A stretch of 64,000 nucleotides of DNA from Amphiduros pacificus (taxonomy: Eukaryota > Annelida > Polychaeta > Phyllodocida > Hesionidae), in contig OX439004.1 of NCBI GenBank assembly GCA_949316495.1, positions 13,366,536-13,430,535 on the forward strand, written 5' to 3'. Within the stretch, counting starts at the first letter, position 1; each line of letters starts with the position of its first letter. Positions 49,301 to 57,784 of this stretch are shown in pieces. Made by a program: the position numbers and the translations under genes. The notes under the pieces were generated by a model that was given only the letters and a program-made list of their open reading frames with translations, was not told the DNA's origin and searched no databases.

Positions 49301-51547
49301 CCTTAGTTAATGTTAGGGGGGTCGTCTTATACACGAGAGCAACCTGTGAACGAGGATTTACGCCCAAAAATTACGGCACTACGAGTTTTCATTACAAACA
49401 TTCTTATTTTCGAAATAACGAATATCGGATATAACGGATCGATTTAACAGTCTTATACTCGAGTAATTACGGTAAAACGTAAATAGGATGTTCATATTTT
49501 CGAAATAATGAATATCAGACGCAGCAGATTGATTTTAATTGGGTTTTAAATGATAAAGTAAGGTATTTACCCAATATTATTGGTCTATTATTTCGAAACG
49601 CTTTGTTTTGACTTTGTTCTCACTGATTCCAATTATCAGCGTTAGTGTGTTTCGTCATTGTCTCCACTGCTTTGAGTCATGTCTTCCCTTTTTGACAGAA
49701 ATGCTTTCACACGTGGATCGATTTTAATTGCGTTTTAAATGATAAATAAAGGTATTTACCCAATATTATCACAAACTGTTCGAGAACAGAACAAAACCAT
49801 CAATCCATTTAAAACGCAATTAAAATCGATCCACGTGTGAAAGCATTTCTGTCCAAGCGGGAAGACACGACTCAAAGCAGTGGAAACAATGACGAAATGC
49901 AAAACTGTGAAAGCTGATAATTGGTATCAGTGAAATTTTACTAATTTTCACACCACTGGATGGGAAGACATCAAAGGCAGAATTGAAGTGCGATATATTT
50001 AAATAATAATTTTAATAGACATAGAAGTAAAAGTAAAACTTAAATACGATGTCCGTGACATAGCGGATCGATTGGCCACGTGACTCACAAGTCATGTGAT
50101 CATTGACTTTGCAGATTTGCCAGAGAATTGCGTTTTAAATGATAAATAAAAGTATATACCCAATATTAACACAAAATACGCTTTGCAGGTCGAGAACAGA
50201 ACAAAACCATTCATCCATTTAACATGCATTACGCAATACGAGGTCGTCATTTTAGAAAGCGGGAGTGACGGGGACAAGCTCTTATTTTTGGCGCGAAACC
50301 AAATGGAGTGTCTCAACTCGCATTGAAATATTAATATATTGCGCAACGATGGATCCTTGGCTTCTCTTCGTGTTGCCGCACATCAAATTTACCGTGTTCC
50401 GCACATCGAATTTATGTTTTACTTTGAAACGATGAAATAAAACACATCGGACTTAGCGGATCGATTTTAATTGCGTTTTAAATGATATATAAAGGTATTT
50501 ATTTAATATTATCACAATTACGCATCTCAGGTCGAGAATAACAAAGCGTTTCCATTATTTATCATTTAAAACGCAATTAAAATCTATCCACGTGTGAAAG
50601 CATTTCTGTCAATTTCTCAAGATCGCCATTTTGAAAGGTGGGAGAGGCTCTTGTTTTTGGCACGAAAACAATCGTTTATTGGCATTGAAGTATTAATATA
50701 TTGCGCAATAATGGACCTCGTATTGCGTAATGCATGTTAAATGAATGGATGGGTTTGTTCTGTTCTTGACCTGCAAAGCAAATTTGTGATTATAATGGGT
50801 AAATACCTATATTTATCATTTGAAACGCAATTAAAATCGATCCGCTACCTCCGATATTCGTTGTTTCGAAAATAGGAACATCGTATTTACGTTTTACCGT
50901 ATATACTCATGTATAAGACCGTTAAGATCTTGTTTCATAAGCATATTTAAATTTCACTTTTGATATGGCTGCCAAGCGTCAGCTTGAATGGTAGCAGAGC
51001 CGATATCTCAAGAAAAACCAACTCGTCTTATATTCGGAAATTGGTTTTTTTCAAGCAAAATAACCTAAATTTTGGGGGGTCGTCTTATACACGAGTCGTC
51101 CTATACACAAGTAATTACGGTATACAATGTAAAAATAAATATTTGTCATAAAGTTCTCTTATCATTGTGCGTGAGTGATATTAAGTTAATATATTATTAC
51201 AATTTCTATTATAGTAAACCTGCACTTGCACACATGATTGATATCATGAGGAAATAAATGTTATATATTAAAAAGAATTGCTTTGCCAATTAAATGTTGT
51301 AATTCATCATCGAAATTTGGAGATAGAGCTGTCTATTTTTATTCTCATGATGTACTTGCTGTTCATCATGAAAATCTCTATTACATCAATTTCTGTGACA
51401 CAAATGCATTTTTAAGTCAACCCAAACTAGATCAGAGTGTATGTGTAGCCAGGCAATTAATAAGAGTAAGCAAGCCTTACCATCCTGTGTAGCCATTTCA
51501 ACATGTTGCAATACGTGCAGCACAGCCAATATATAAAGCAGCTTCAT
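32611..51547 (-). CDS. ZP-domain transmembrane protein with PAN and EGF-like modules
   Basis: Eleven coding exons, minus strand: 51547-51481, 44254-44021, 43214-43047, 42202-42047, 41700-41468, 40630-40497, 39397-39261, 38583-38487, 35724-35538, 33168-32997, 32807-32611. GT/AG sites and phases close to 593 aa. Exon 1 encodes a signal peptide (MKLLYILAVLHVLQHVEMAT). Exon 2 (23-100) is a Cys-rich PAN/apple-like module (KDACKTACNNDATCQAFVFC). Exons 3 and 4 (101-208) are small EGF-like modules (CMCIGGYHPY; CNICESNDGICIDTDYDGV). Residues about 209-478 form a ZP domain: ZP-N starts VTCTLTPFAINICY, ZP-C has EFCLAST, NNCPADG, HCTVKLC and DCAQETC. RRKR (477-480) is at the expected furin site, with a second RSKR at 502-505. 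A transmembrane helix spans about 545-568, then a 25-residue basic tail. It is probably an extracellular-matrix or egg/epithelial coat filament protein; its specific role is unknown. Confidence 0.9.
34278..34592 (-). mobile_element. Full-length tRNA-derived SINE
   Basis: Read on the minus strand it starts with a tRNA-like head (CCGTGGTGCAGTTGGTTAGA, a pol III A box, then GGTTCGAACCC, a B box). It continues through a conserved body (GAGGCAGCACTATATCTGCT) and ends near GTAAAACCCCAAAGAAAC. The target duplication TGTTTAGGATGGA (13 bp) is exact at 34265-34277 and 34593-34605, so this copy is fairly young. It is nonautonomous and would depend on a LINE. Confidence 0.92.
34622..34722. repeat. 17-bp tandem repeat
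   Basis: About six units of AGTGTGTCAATATAATT, starting about 15 bases beyond the SINE target duplication. Confidence 0.85.
35155..35253 (-). repeat. tRNA-derived relic (SINE head or tRNA pseudogene)
   Basis: On the minus strand AGCTCAATTGGTAGAGC resembles an A box and GGTTCAAATCCC a B box. The spacing is too long and the arms do not fold as a normal tRNA, so I do not call a tRNA gene. Confidence 0.5.
35725..38486 (-). other. ZP gene intron 8 (between exons 8 and 9)
   Basis: AT-rich, with no repeat found elsewhere in the window and no exon recognised. Confidence 0.4.
40090..40168 (+). mobile_element. 5'-truncated SINE fragment
   Basis: Carries only the 3' part of the SINE (GTAGGTCTCATCACGAAATG to GTAAAACCCCAAACAAAC). 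CCATAAT occurs at both sides (about 40081 and 40172), a possible short target duplication. It lies in ZP intron 6. Confidence 0.7.
40344..40361. repeat. Poly(G) tract
   Basis: A run of about 15 G, unusual in this AT-rich intron. Confidence 0.85.
41041..41313. mobile_element. Long-hairpin MITE in ZP intron 5
   Basis: Arms 41041-41147 and 41214-41313 are near-perfect inverted repeats (outer end CAAAAATAAAT, inner end CACGTTCTGC), separated by about 66 bases. The left arm has a short insertion relative to the right. No transposase and no unambiguous target duplication. In the transcript it would form a hairpin of about 100 bp. Confidence 0.85.
42365..42710 (-). repeat. Dispersed ~350-bp repeat, copy 4
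   Basis: Reverse complement of copies 2 and 3, ending in the GGTAGTAATTGAATACTACC palindrome on the plus strand. It lies in ZP intron 3. Confidence 0.7.
43336..43367. repeat. (AT)n palindrome
   Basis: A short AT run flanked by TTTATTTATTCAT and ATGAATAAATAAA, making one larger palindrome of about 60 bp. Confidence 0.8.
43620..43915. repeat. 17-bp minisatellite, array 1
   Basis: About 17 units of AAATGTCTGGAACTATC with variants, in ZP intron 2, ending about 100 bases from the PAN exon. The period is not a multiple of three, so the unit peptide repeats read in three frames are artefacts. Confidence 0.93.
45243..45765. repeat. 17-bp minisatellite, array 2, split by a SINE
   Basis: Same unit as 43620-43915 (here mostly AAATGTCTGGAACTGTC). 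The array runs 45243-45380 and resumes 45701-45765 after the SINE. Confidence 0.93.
45381..45700 (-). mobile_element. Full-length tRNA-derived SINE inside a minisatellite
   Basis: Same family and orientation as 34278-34592, with tRNA-like head at the right end. Target duplication ATCAAATGTCTG at 45369-45380 and 45701-45712. Because the target is itself repetitive, the array could also explain this match, but the edges fit exactly. Confidence 0.9.
45916..46200 (-). mobile_element. SINE lacking the outer tRNA head
   Basis: Runs from the (TTTG)n tail to GCTGGCGCTCTAA, stopping within the A-box region. No target duplication is evident. Confidence 0.82.
46605..46700. repeat. ~33-bp tandem repeat, three units
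   Basis: Units of GATGGCAAGTTG..CACC/CATCC..GTATGTGA. Confidence 0.7.
46989..47960 (+). mobile_element. Solo LTR with a nested SINE (retroelement fossil)
   Basis: Starts TGTAGGATATAG and ends GTACGTAACA, flanked by ATAT at 46985-46988 and 47961-47964, and it cleanly interrupts the ~160-bp repeat. A TATA-like CTTAAAAAGG near 47242 and AATAAA near 47450 give plus orientation. Without the SINE at 47589-47905 it is about 655 bp. No internal region is present. The 4-bp duplication suggests a Gypsy- or BEL-type parent, of a different family from the LTR at 28247. Confidence 0.72.
47589..47905 (+). mobile_element. Full-length tRNA-derived SINE inside the LTR
   Basis: Plus-orientation copy. Head CCCGTGGCGCAGTTGGTTAG (A box) and GGTTCAAACCCC (B box), body as in the other copies, tail CAAACAAACAAAC. 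The target duplication is not clear. It is younger than the LTR it sits in. Confidence 0.9.
49257..51122. mobile_element. Composite inverted-repeat DNA element
   Basis: The ends are inverted repeats TACCATATTTACTCGTGTAT (49257) and, in reverse, TACCGTAATTACTTGTGTAT (ending 51122), each near a GGGGGGTCGTCTTATACACG block. A related inner pair lies at about 49445-49515 and 50860-50925. Between them a module of about 55 bp (GATCGATTTTAATTGCGTTT, then TAAATGATAAATAAAGGTAT) occurs at least six times in both orientations, making nested palindromes. No transposase frame is seen. It looks like a nonautonomous TIR element built by repeated self-insertion or rearrangement. Confidence 0.7.
51481..51547 (-). 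CDS. ZP gene exon 1 (signal peptide)
   Basis: Too short to be found as a frame by length. ATG at 51547 is followed by a hydrophobic leader of about 18 residues. The donor CAGGATG|GTAAGG leaves one base, which joins the PAN exon (acceptor at 44255) to make Val in ATQDVSGYVNYG. The phase match and the need for a leader support the link across 7.2 kb. A still further upstream exon cannot be excluded. Confidence 0.75.
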
Positions 51548-51754
51548 CTTGTGTTCATGTAGATGAAGATGGTTACCTTCCCATGTATCCAGGGCCTAAT
51601 GTCAGTCAGGCAAGAAATCAGTTGACTTGAACAGTTTCGCTTTGTAAGGATGATGTTTTAAAACAGCTGAAGTGTGACAAGTGGGAACATATTTACTAGT
51701 TAGCAGGTACCAGTTAGGCTTTCTTCAGAAAATTGGACGAAGAAATTTACTAAG

Positions 51755-52142
51755 TACCCTATAGTTGAATCACTAGATAAAAAAAATCTCTCATATGACA
51801 TAATCATGGAAAAAAAAATTAAAATTTAAGAAATGAAATGTTCATTTTTGTTTGTTTGACCCTTTAACTCAGTAGTTGCTTGATTAGTGAAAAAACCAGG
51901 ATGAATCCATATGAAAGACAACATTAGGGAAACCTCTCTCCTAGTAGTATTCTTTCATTAAAAATAAACATAAATCATTTTAATTAATTTATTTTTTAAA
52001 ACTATAATTTTAACAATCTTATTTTTAGACATTTGTGAGCAATCTTTTTTATTGGATTTTTAGTTTATTATATCTTTTCCCTGATAATATTTACTGTCTT
52101 AAAGAAAATTAAGCATCGAATCATATGATATTAAAATAAAAT
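51755..52142 (-). mobile_element. Decayed solo arm of the foldback family
   Basis: Follows the order of the right arm at 29900-30300: ACCCTATAG, ATCTCTCATAT, TTTGACCC..AACTCAGTAGTTGCTTGATTAG, then CCCTGATAATATTTACTG and AAGCATCGAATCATATGATA, matching the conserved end segment. It is much diverged, so this is an old copy, and no partner arm is near. Confidence 0.6.
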
Positions 52143-52640
52143 GAATCAGGAAAATAAATAAAACTAGTAACTGATAGCTAGTAATATGTTTCTGCTTATG
52201 AAAGCGTGACACATAAATAATAAACTACACTGTAGTGTAACTCTACTTATGTTGATGAATAGAAAAACTGGAATTCTCCATTGTAAATCATTCTGATTCA
52301 AAAGGGTTTTGTGCAAACAAGTGAGGTCATTTGATCGGTCTCGTTCCCATACACTACCAACCTATTTTTTCATGGTTCAAAGCCTGGATCTCTAATATAC
52401 CTTAGATGGCTGGCCAACAAAATCCTAAAACCTTATAAGTTAAACCAAACTAAATACACCCTGGAGGTGTGGCTGAAAACCATTGTATTATATCAATCCT
52501 GAATGCATTGAAACACACATGACGATATTTTAAATTCCAAAAACAATTTACTAGTTGCAACTGTGTTTATCTTGCTTGCATAGTCATGACGGTTTCAGAG
52601 CAGGTTGAATATTCTTTCTACTCCAATTGTTGACAAAACT
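52143..52640. other. No recognisable feature
   Basis: AT-rich spacer between the old foldback arm and the LINE remnant. Confidence 0.35.
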
Positions 52641-52649
52641 GTATTCAGT

Positions 52650-53485
52650 TTGTATTATTTTATTCAGAGGAAAGAAATGTGCATCTGTTCATAGCGCTGG
52701 GGCTGATGGCCTACTTCTAATCTCCAGCGGTGGAGTTCCATAGTTTCGGAGCAATAGCCAAGAAGGCCCTATCTCTTATTGTCTTTAGGCGAGTCATGGT
52801 GAATGCCAATATTGGAAATATGATCCTTACGTGAAGTAGATCGCACAGGTAAGGTGTGCACCTTCCCGTTTAGGGTCTTCCAATGGGAAAGGAGATCTTA
52901 ACCTCTATCCTGGCTCTGACCAGTAGCCAGTGTAGATCTCTCAGTTTGTCTGATATATGTTCATACTTCCTACACTAGATGCAGTACACTAGGTTCAGGG
53001 TTGAGGCCATCTCATCTCGACATTGTCTGATGGCTGCTAGATTTCCAATATGATAATGACCATTTCTGCATATTTCAAAAGATTTGAGCCCTCATATCTA
53101 TCTTAGAGTTATACCCAGGTCATCCATTGATATCTTTGGAGAGATATTAGTATTCTCAATCTTTACATTACCAATTCCATGGATGGTATCAGTACCAGTT
53201 TTATCAGAACAGATAAGCATCTATGTTTTACCCCCATTAATTTTCATTTTTTTATATCAGAAATGTCCTGATCTCGGTAACACATTTTTTCCAGTTTGTG
53301 GTGACTGAAATCAACTTGATGAATACATGTATGGTCGACTGGCATGTAAATCTGGGTATCGTTATCATATATGAGTAGTTCAGCATGTGATATTTCATCC
53401 CATTCTTGGCCAGTATGTTAGCCAGTGGTGTCATATATATGGTAAAGAGGATAGGGCCTACTGATGATGGGGAACAACATACTTG
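52650..53485 (-). mobile_element. Decayed LINE (CR1/L2/Jockey-like) reverse transcriptase C-terminal part
   Basis: On the minus strand: an ILFTIYMTPLANILAKNGMK-like stretch (53434 downwards) equals the segment that precedes the YADD box in non-LTR reverse transcriptases, and further on KDNKRRAFLAIAPKLWNST matches the FLAIAPKLWNSLP-type motif near the ORF2 end of CR1/L2/Jockey LINEs. Frameshifts and stops interrupt the frame throughout. 5'-truncated. Confidence 0.72.
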
Positions 53486-53499
53486 ATGAATAACTATGT

Positions 53500-56400
53500 G
53501 ACAGTCAGCAGATTATGTCAGCAGATTATGCATGATCTCCACAGGTTCGCACTAGATCGTGAATGTGTAGAAACTGTAACAAGATTGCCTGATTATTTTG
53601 AATAGTTCAAAACAGTTGTGAGCCAATTGCAATCCCGACCTGAGCAGGCCAAACAAGAGCCTGGCAGGCTATTACAGACTGTGGGATACAGAATGACTGT
53701 GTACTCGAAGGACAATATAAGAGACAATGTTAGAGACACTCGGCAGTTATTATGACCCACATGTCATGCTGCAGGCCAAGTGCCAATCAGATATGAACAC
53801 GATAGATCAACCTCGACATGGATCTGGCACGTGCCTACATAACCATGTTACACATCCACAACCTTGGCTCTTGATCATCACTGTCGGATGCTGAGACAAA
53901 TGCTAGGACCCCAGCGTATCCCCGAGGTGCAGCCCCAGGCCAGAGAGCTCCAATACATACAGTATCCGTCAAATCATCTCCATGTTCATGCTGTGCCTTA
54001 CCTAGACTGACTCTATGTATCTACATGTTGTGAGCTATCCTAATAAAGACGACTATGGCATTGAGTACGGTTGGACGTGTTGATGCTGCATGGAGCGTCT
54101 CTTTGCCCCCATCTTCGTCGATTTCAAGTACATGTGACACACAAAACCTGACATACCTGTGAAGAATTAAAAGTCCAAGCTTGCCACATGTATCACATGT
54201 TGCTGCATGGCGCGGCAGACGTTTGGTACACTTCGCTGCCTGAAGAAACCACACATAGTTGGGACGCATTCCATCAGGCATTTCTCCAGTTTTTTGGAGG
54301 ATAAAACAATGCTTGGCTGCTCGAACAGACCCTCGACAACAGGACCCAAAGAAAGCGTGAAGCCGCTGAAACCTACATAAATGACATTCTCTGGCAATGT
54401 CAGCAATGACGCAGAAACAAAAAAAACTTGTAATTTGAGGTCTTCTTCCCAAGTTAAAGGCTTTTGTGGTGGGAAAGTCCCCGCTTACTTTGGAGGACAG
54501 GATCAAGCAGATAAAACTTGCAGAGATTGTTTGCAAGATGTCTGCAGATGGGTCAGTAACCCTAAATAAGCTCGATGTGGCAGATCTCACCACACCGGCA
54601 TTAACGCAGCAACATTCGGCGCTCAAGGCAATGAAAGAAGAAATGGCAGATGTTAAAAAATAATTGTAAAACATTAAATCCCTGCAAGAATACCCCAGGG
54701 GTGCGCAGCAAGAAGCTGTTTGTTTTTACTGCTGAAAACCAAGGCAATATGATGAGAGATTGCAATGCTAGACATGCTTGTTTGCATTGTGGCCGCAACA
54801 ACCACTTGTCAATTAATTTGCAGCCTAAGGTTTGCTCAAACGCGGATGCCAGGCTCTACTGATAATCGCCAACTTGGTAGGTGACATGATATCCTTGGAG
54901 GTCCCCAAAGTACATCCCAAGGCCCCTTTCAGAGTCATAGAGGGAACAATTACGGTCAGAGACTTCCGTATTATAACAACCGACCCAGCATGAATTGCCG
55001 GGAAGGTCAGGAAAACCAGCTATCACACCACCCTTGGCATCAGGGAAATTCTATCTCCAGTCTCGTCCTGTGAACTCTGTGACATGACTGTACATCTAAA
55101 CTATAAACATTCAACCCTGACTACAGATAAATTAATATTTTAAACGAGGTTCGCTGTTTTATGTCCAGCCTTCCACATGAAAATCTTGATCTTGGAGAGA
55201 ATACATCTCCATTGACCCCACCTCAAGCAGACGTCCTGTCGTTACACTTAAGTGGTAATACAGAAAGAAATTGAATCGATCCTATTATCTCCTGACATCA
55301 GGGTTCATTGGGTTAAAAACTTATACAGTTTGTTTCCAAGTTGTCTCAGACCTTCAATGTCCTGTAATTTTAGGCAGAGATTTTTTCAGAAACTATGGTG
55401 TCATCTCTGATTATGACATGAATTGAATCATTTTCAATCTCAGACCAAGGTTGGGGTTAGCGGAAACAATCAAAAGCTTTTGTCAAGCCAGTTAATATTC
55501 CAGGCATATTGGGTGTTTGCACTTTTGAGGATGAATTGCCAAAAACCCACATATAGCTTTGGCACATGTGTTTACTGCAGTAGAAAAACATCAGGTTTTT
55601 TAAACATGAGTGACAAACCAGGTGTTTTGAAGGGAAATGTTTTTGTTGGCCATTTCGAACCTATACCATTCGGAACAGAATTCCTAAAGTTACCAAATTT
55701 TTCTTGCATACCAACGAATCCCCAAGGTGAGGTGCAGCTAACCTAAGGTTGGCCACTTTAAAGTGATGTTCAAGCGGCAGAATCATCATCTTGTGACACC
55801 CCACCCTTGAAAATTGACTTGACAGGGTCAAACCTGTCAACAAAAAGAAACTCTAAGACTTAAAGAATTGATCGCCTCTTGTACAACAAAAGATGGGGAA
55901 TTCGGCCATACCAGCCTAGTTCAGCACATTATTTACTTAAAAGACGCAAAACTCTGCCCGTATAGAGTGGGTTATAAACAAAGAAAGTTAATTGATAATG
56001 AGGTCCCTGCAGTACTGGTAGAGAAATCACCTGCTGCAGAAAAGACCCTCTTCTCTTGTCTAACATTCAAGATACCCTGAACAGTCTGGGGGCGACAAAA
56101 TTAACACATATCAGTATGTTACACCTGATGAGCGGATTCCATCAAGTGAGTGTACACCCCCAGACAGCTGACAACTTTTATAACACACTGAGGGTTATAT
56201 GAATACAAACGATTACCGTTCGGAGTGATCAACAGACCACCTATGTTCCAAAGATGGAAACGGTGCTCCATGGCTTGTATGACCTGTGTTTGATATATCT
56301 GGATGATGTCCTGATATGCAGCCCTTCGTTTGACCACCACCTAATGTATCTACCCCAGGTTTTCACGAGATTCTGTAAAGCACACCTCAAATCACGCACT

Positions 56401-56890
56401 GACAAGTGTTTTTTTTGCAAAGCCCCAAGTCAAGTATCTTGGCCATTTAATATCCAAAGAGGGCATCAAGGTTGACCCCCAAAAAACTAAGGCAGTCAGT
56501 GAATATCCTGTTCCTCATGCAAAGAGGTCAGGGCATTTCTAGGTCTTTGTGGGTACTACTGCAGACTTGTTGAGGGTTACACAAAAAAATTGCAGCCACT
56601 GAATGTGCTAAAAAGCAAGAAGTGCACTTTCGAATACCTTCGATTTGATAAGTTTACTATCAAAACGGATCACTTGGTATTCCAGTAGCTATTTAGCTCT
56701 GAACCAAAAGGACGCCTGGGACGGTGGATGCTAACCCTTTAGAAGGTCACAACCATGATGGGCCCTACTGCATACTGATGTCCATGGTTCAGGATAAAAC
56801 ATCGCATCATTGTGTAATGATATACAGTTCTGCCACCAAGATATATTGCCTTGTGCTTCCTGAGATAACCTGATCTGATGATGGATGCAT
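53500..56890 (+). mobile_element. Decayed Ty3/Gypsy-type LTR retroelement (fossil)
   Basis: Parts appear in the usual order on the plus strand: a gag-like region with a zinc-knuckle-like Cys/His cluster near 54750-54840, the end of a protease-like domain (PVILGRDFFRNYG near 55360-55400), the start of a pol region (about 55850-56080), reverse transcriptase with LIYLDDVLICS near 56290-56330, and an RNase H-like piece near 56640-56740. Outer limits are approximate and LTRs were not securely identified. It is plainly broken, with ten or more disruptions spread over the frames, and old. Confidence 0.72.
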
Positions 56891-56999
56891 TTGGCTCTTT
56901 TAGCCAAATGAGTCAAACGTGGCCCCAGCACTCACTACACATGAACAGAAAGCCAGTTTACCAGTTATTGATAACAATTTGCGTTTTGTGACATATTTC

Positions 57000-57370
57000 T
57001 TATGCCAAAAATCCGAGCAGGTGTCGCTGGTTGGGCGACGCTTCGACACTCTCAAATGCCTTGGCATGATCCATTTTACAAAGACATGGGGTGTCGTACT
57101 TCTTTAATAACTCAACAGCATATAGCACAGAAGCATATTGTAAAGAGAAATCACCACTATTAATCCCATCATTAACTGATCTGCCTGGAATAATCCTTAC
57201 TTTATTAGAATTCTTCCCTCGGGGGGAATCCCTAAACATTGCAGGGAGGTCCCTTAGTGGACCGTCAACCCTGCACAAAGAAATGTTCTTACTAATAAAG
57301 CCAGATACTTTGGTCTTAAATTCTCGTGCAGAAGGCCACTTGTTGGAAATAATAGATTCACGAGTATCTT
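57000..57370 (-). mobile_element. LINE-like reverse transcriptase fragment
   Basis: On the minus strand a 92-residue open stretch has RIIPGRSVNDGINS, then ASVLYAVELLKKYDTPCLCK and MDHAKAFESVE. This is the PGRS..(30-35 residues)..D..KAFDSVE arrangement of L1/Tx1-type LINE reverse transcriptases (fingers/palm). It ends abruptly on both sides. The plus-strand frame over the same bases has no recognisable motif. Confidence 0.45.
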
Positions 57371-57784
57371 GAAATCCTATGTTAACACCATACTGTGCAT
57401 GGAGTGTCAGGGGTGTGAGACCAAAACGCAGGATTCAGAAATGTACTTGACTTTGCCTGTGGTGCATTTTTCCTGTTTAAGACATAACTCAAAGGGGAGG
57501 GTCATCCACACGTGCGGGAAAATTTTTCACAGTTCACAGTTCACAGTTCATTTTTCAAATTTTTTTCAGAAAATATGACTTTGCGTTACATTTTAATTAA
57601 AAAACATATGACGCAATGGTTCAATTCTTTTCAAATTTTCAGGGATTACTACCAGGGGATATATATATTGCCACAAAAAATCCCGATGCAAAAAAAAATA
57701 ATTTAAAGGTGCAAAAAAAATGTTGAAATTGGACTTTGAAAAAAAAACCAATATTATATATTCTACAGTTAAAAATAATTATGA

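Larger units (their letters stand above)
44255..51480 (-). other. ZP gene intron 1 (7.2 kb), rich in insertions
   Basis: Joins the signal-peptide exon to the PAN exon (phase 1). It contains the second 17-bp array split by a SINE, another SINE, short tandem repeats, an LTR with a nested SINE, and a composite inverted-repeat element. Between these, 44255-45242 and 48180-49256 hold nothing I recognise. Confidence 0.75.

Noticed and set aside
54021-54674. 217-aa minus-strand frame
   Set aside because: It lies antisense to the gag-like part of the Gypsy-type fossil and has no recognisable domain; a chance open frame.
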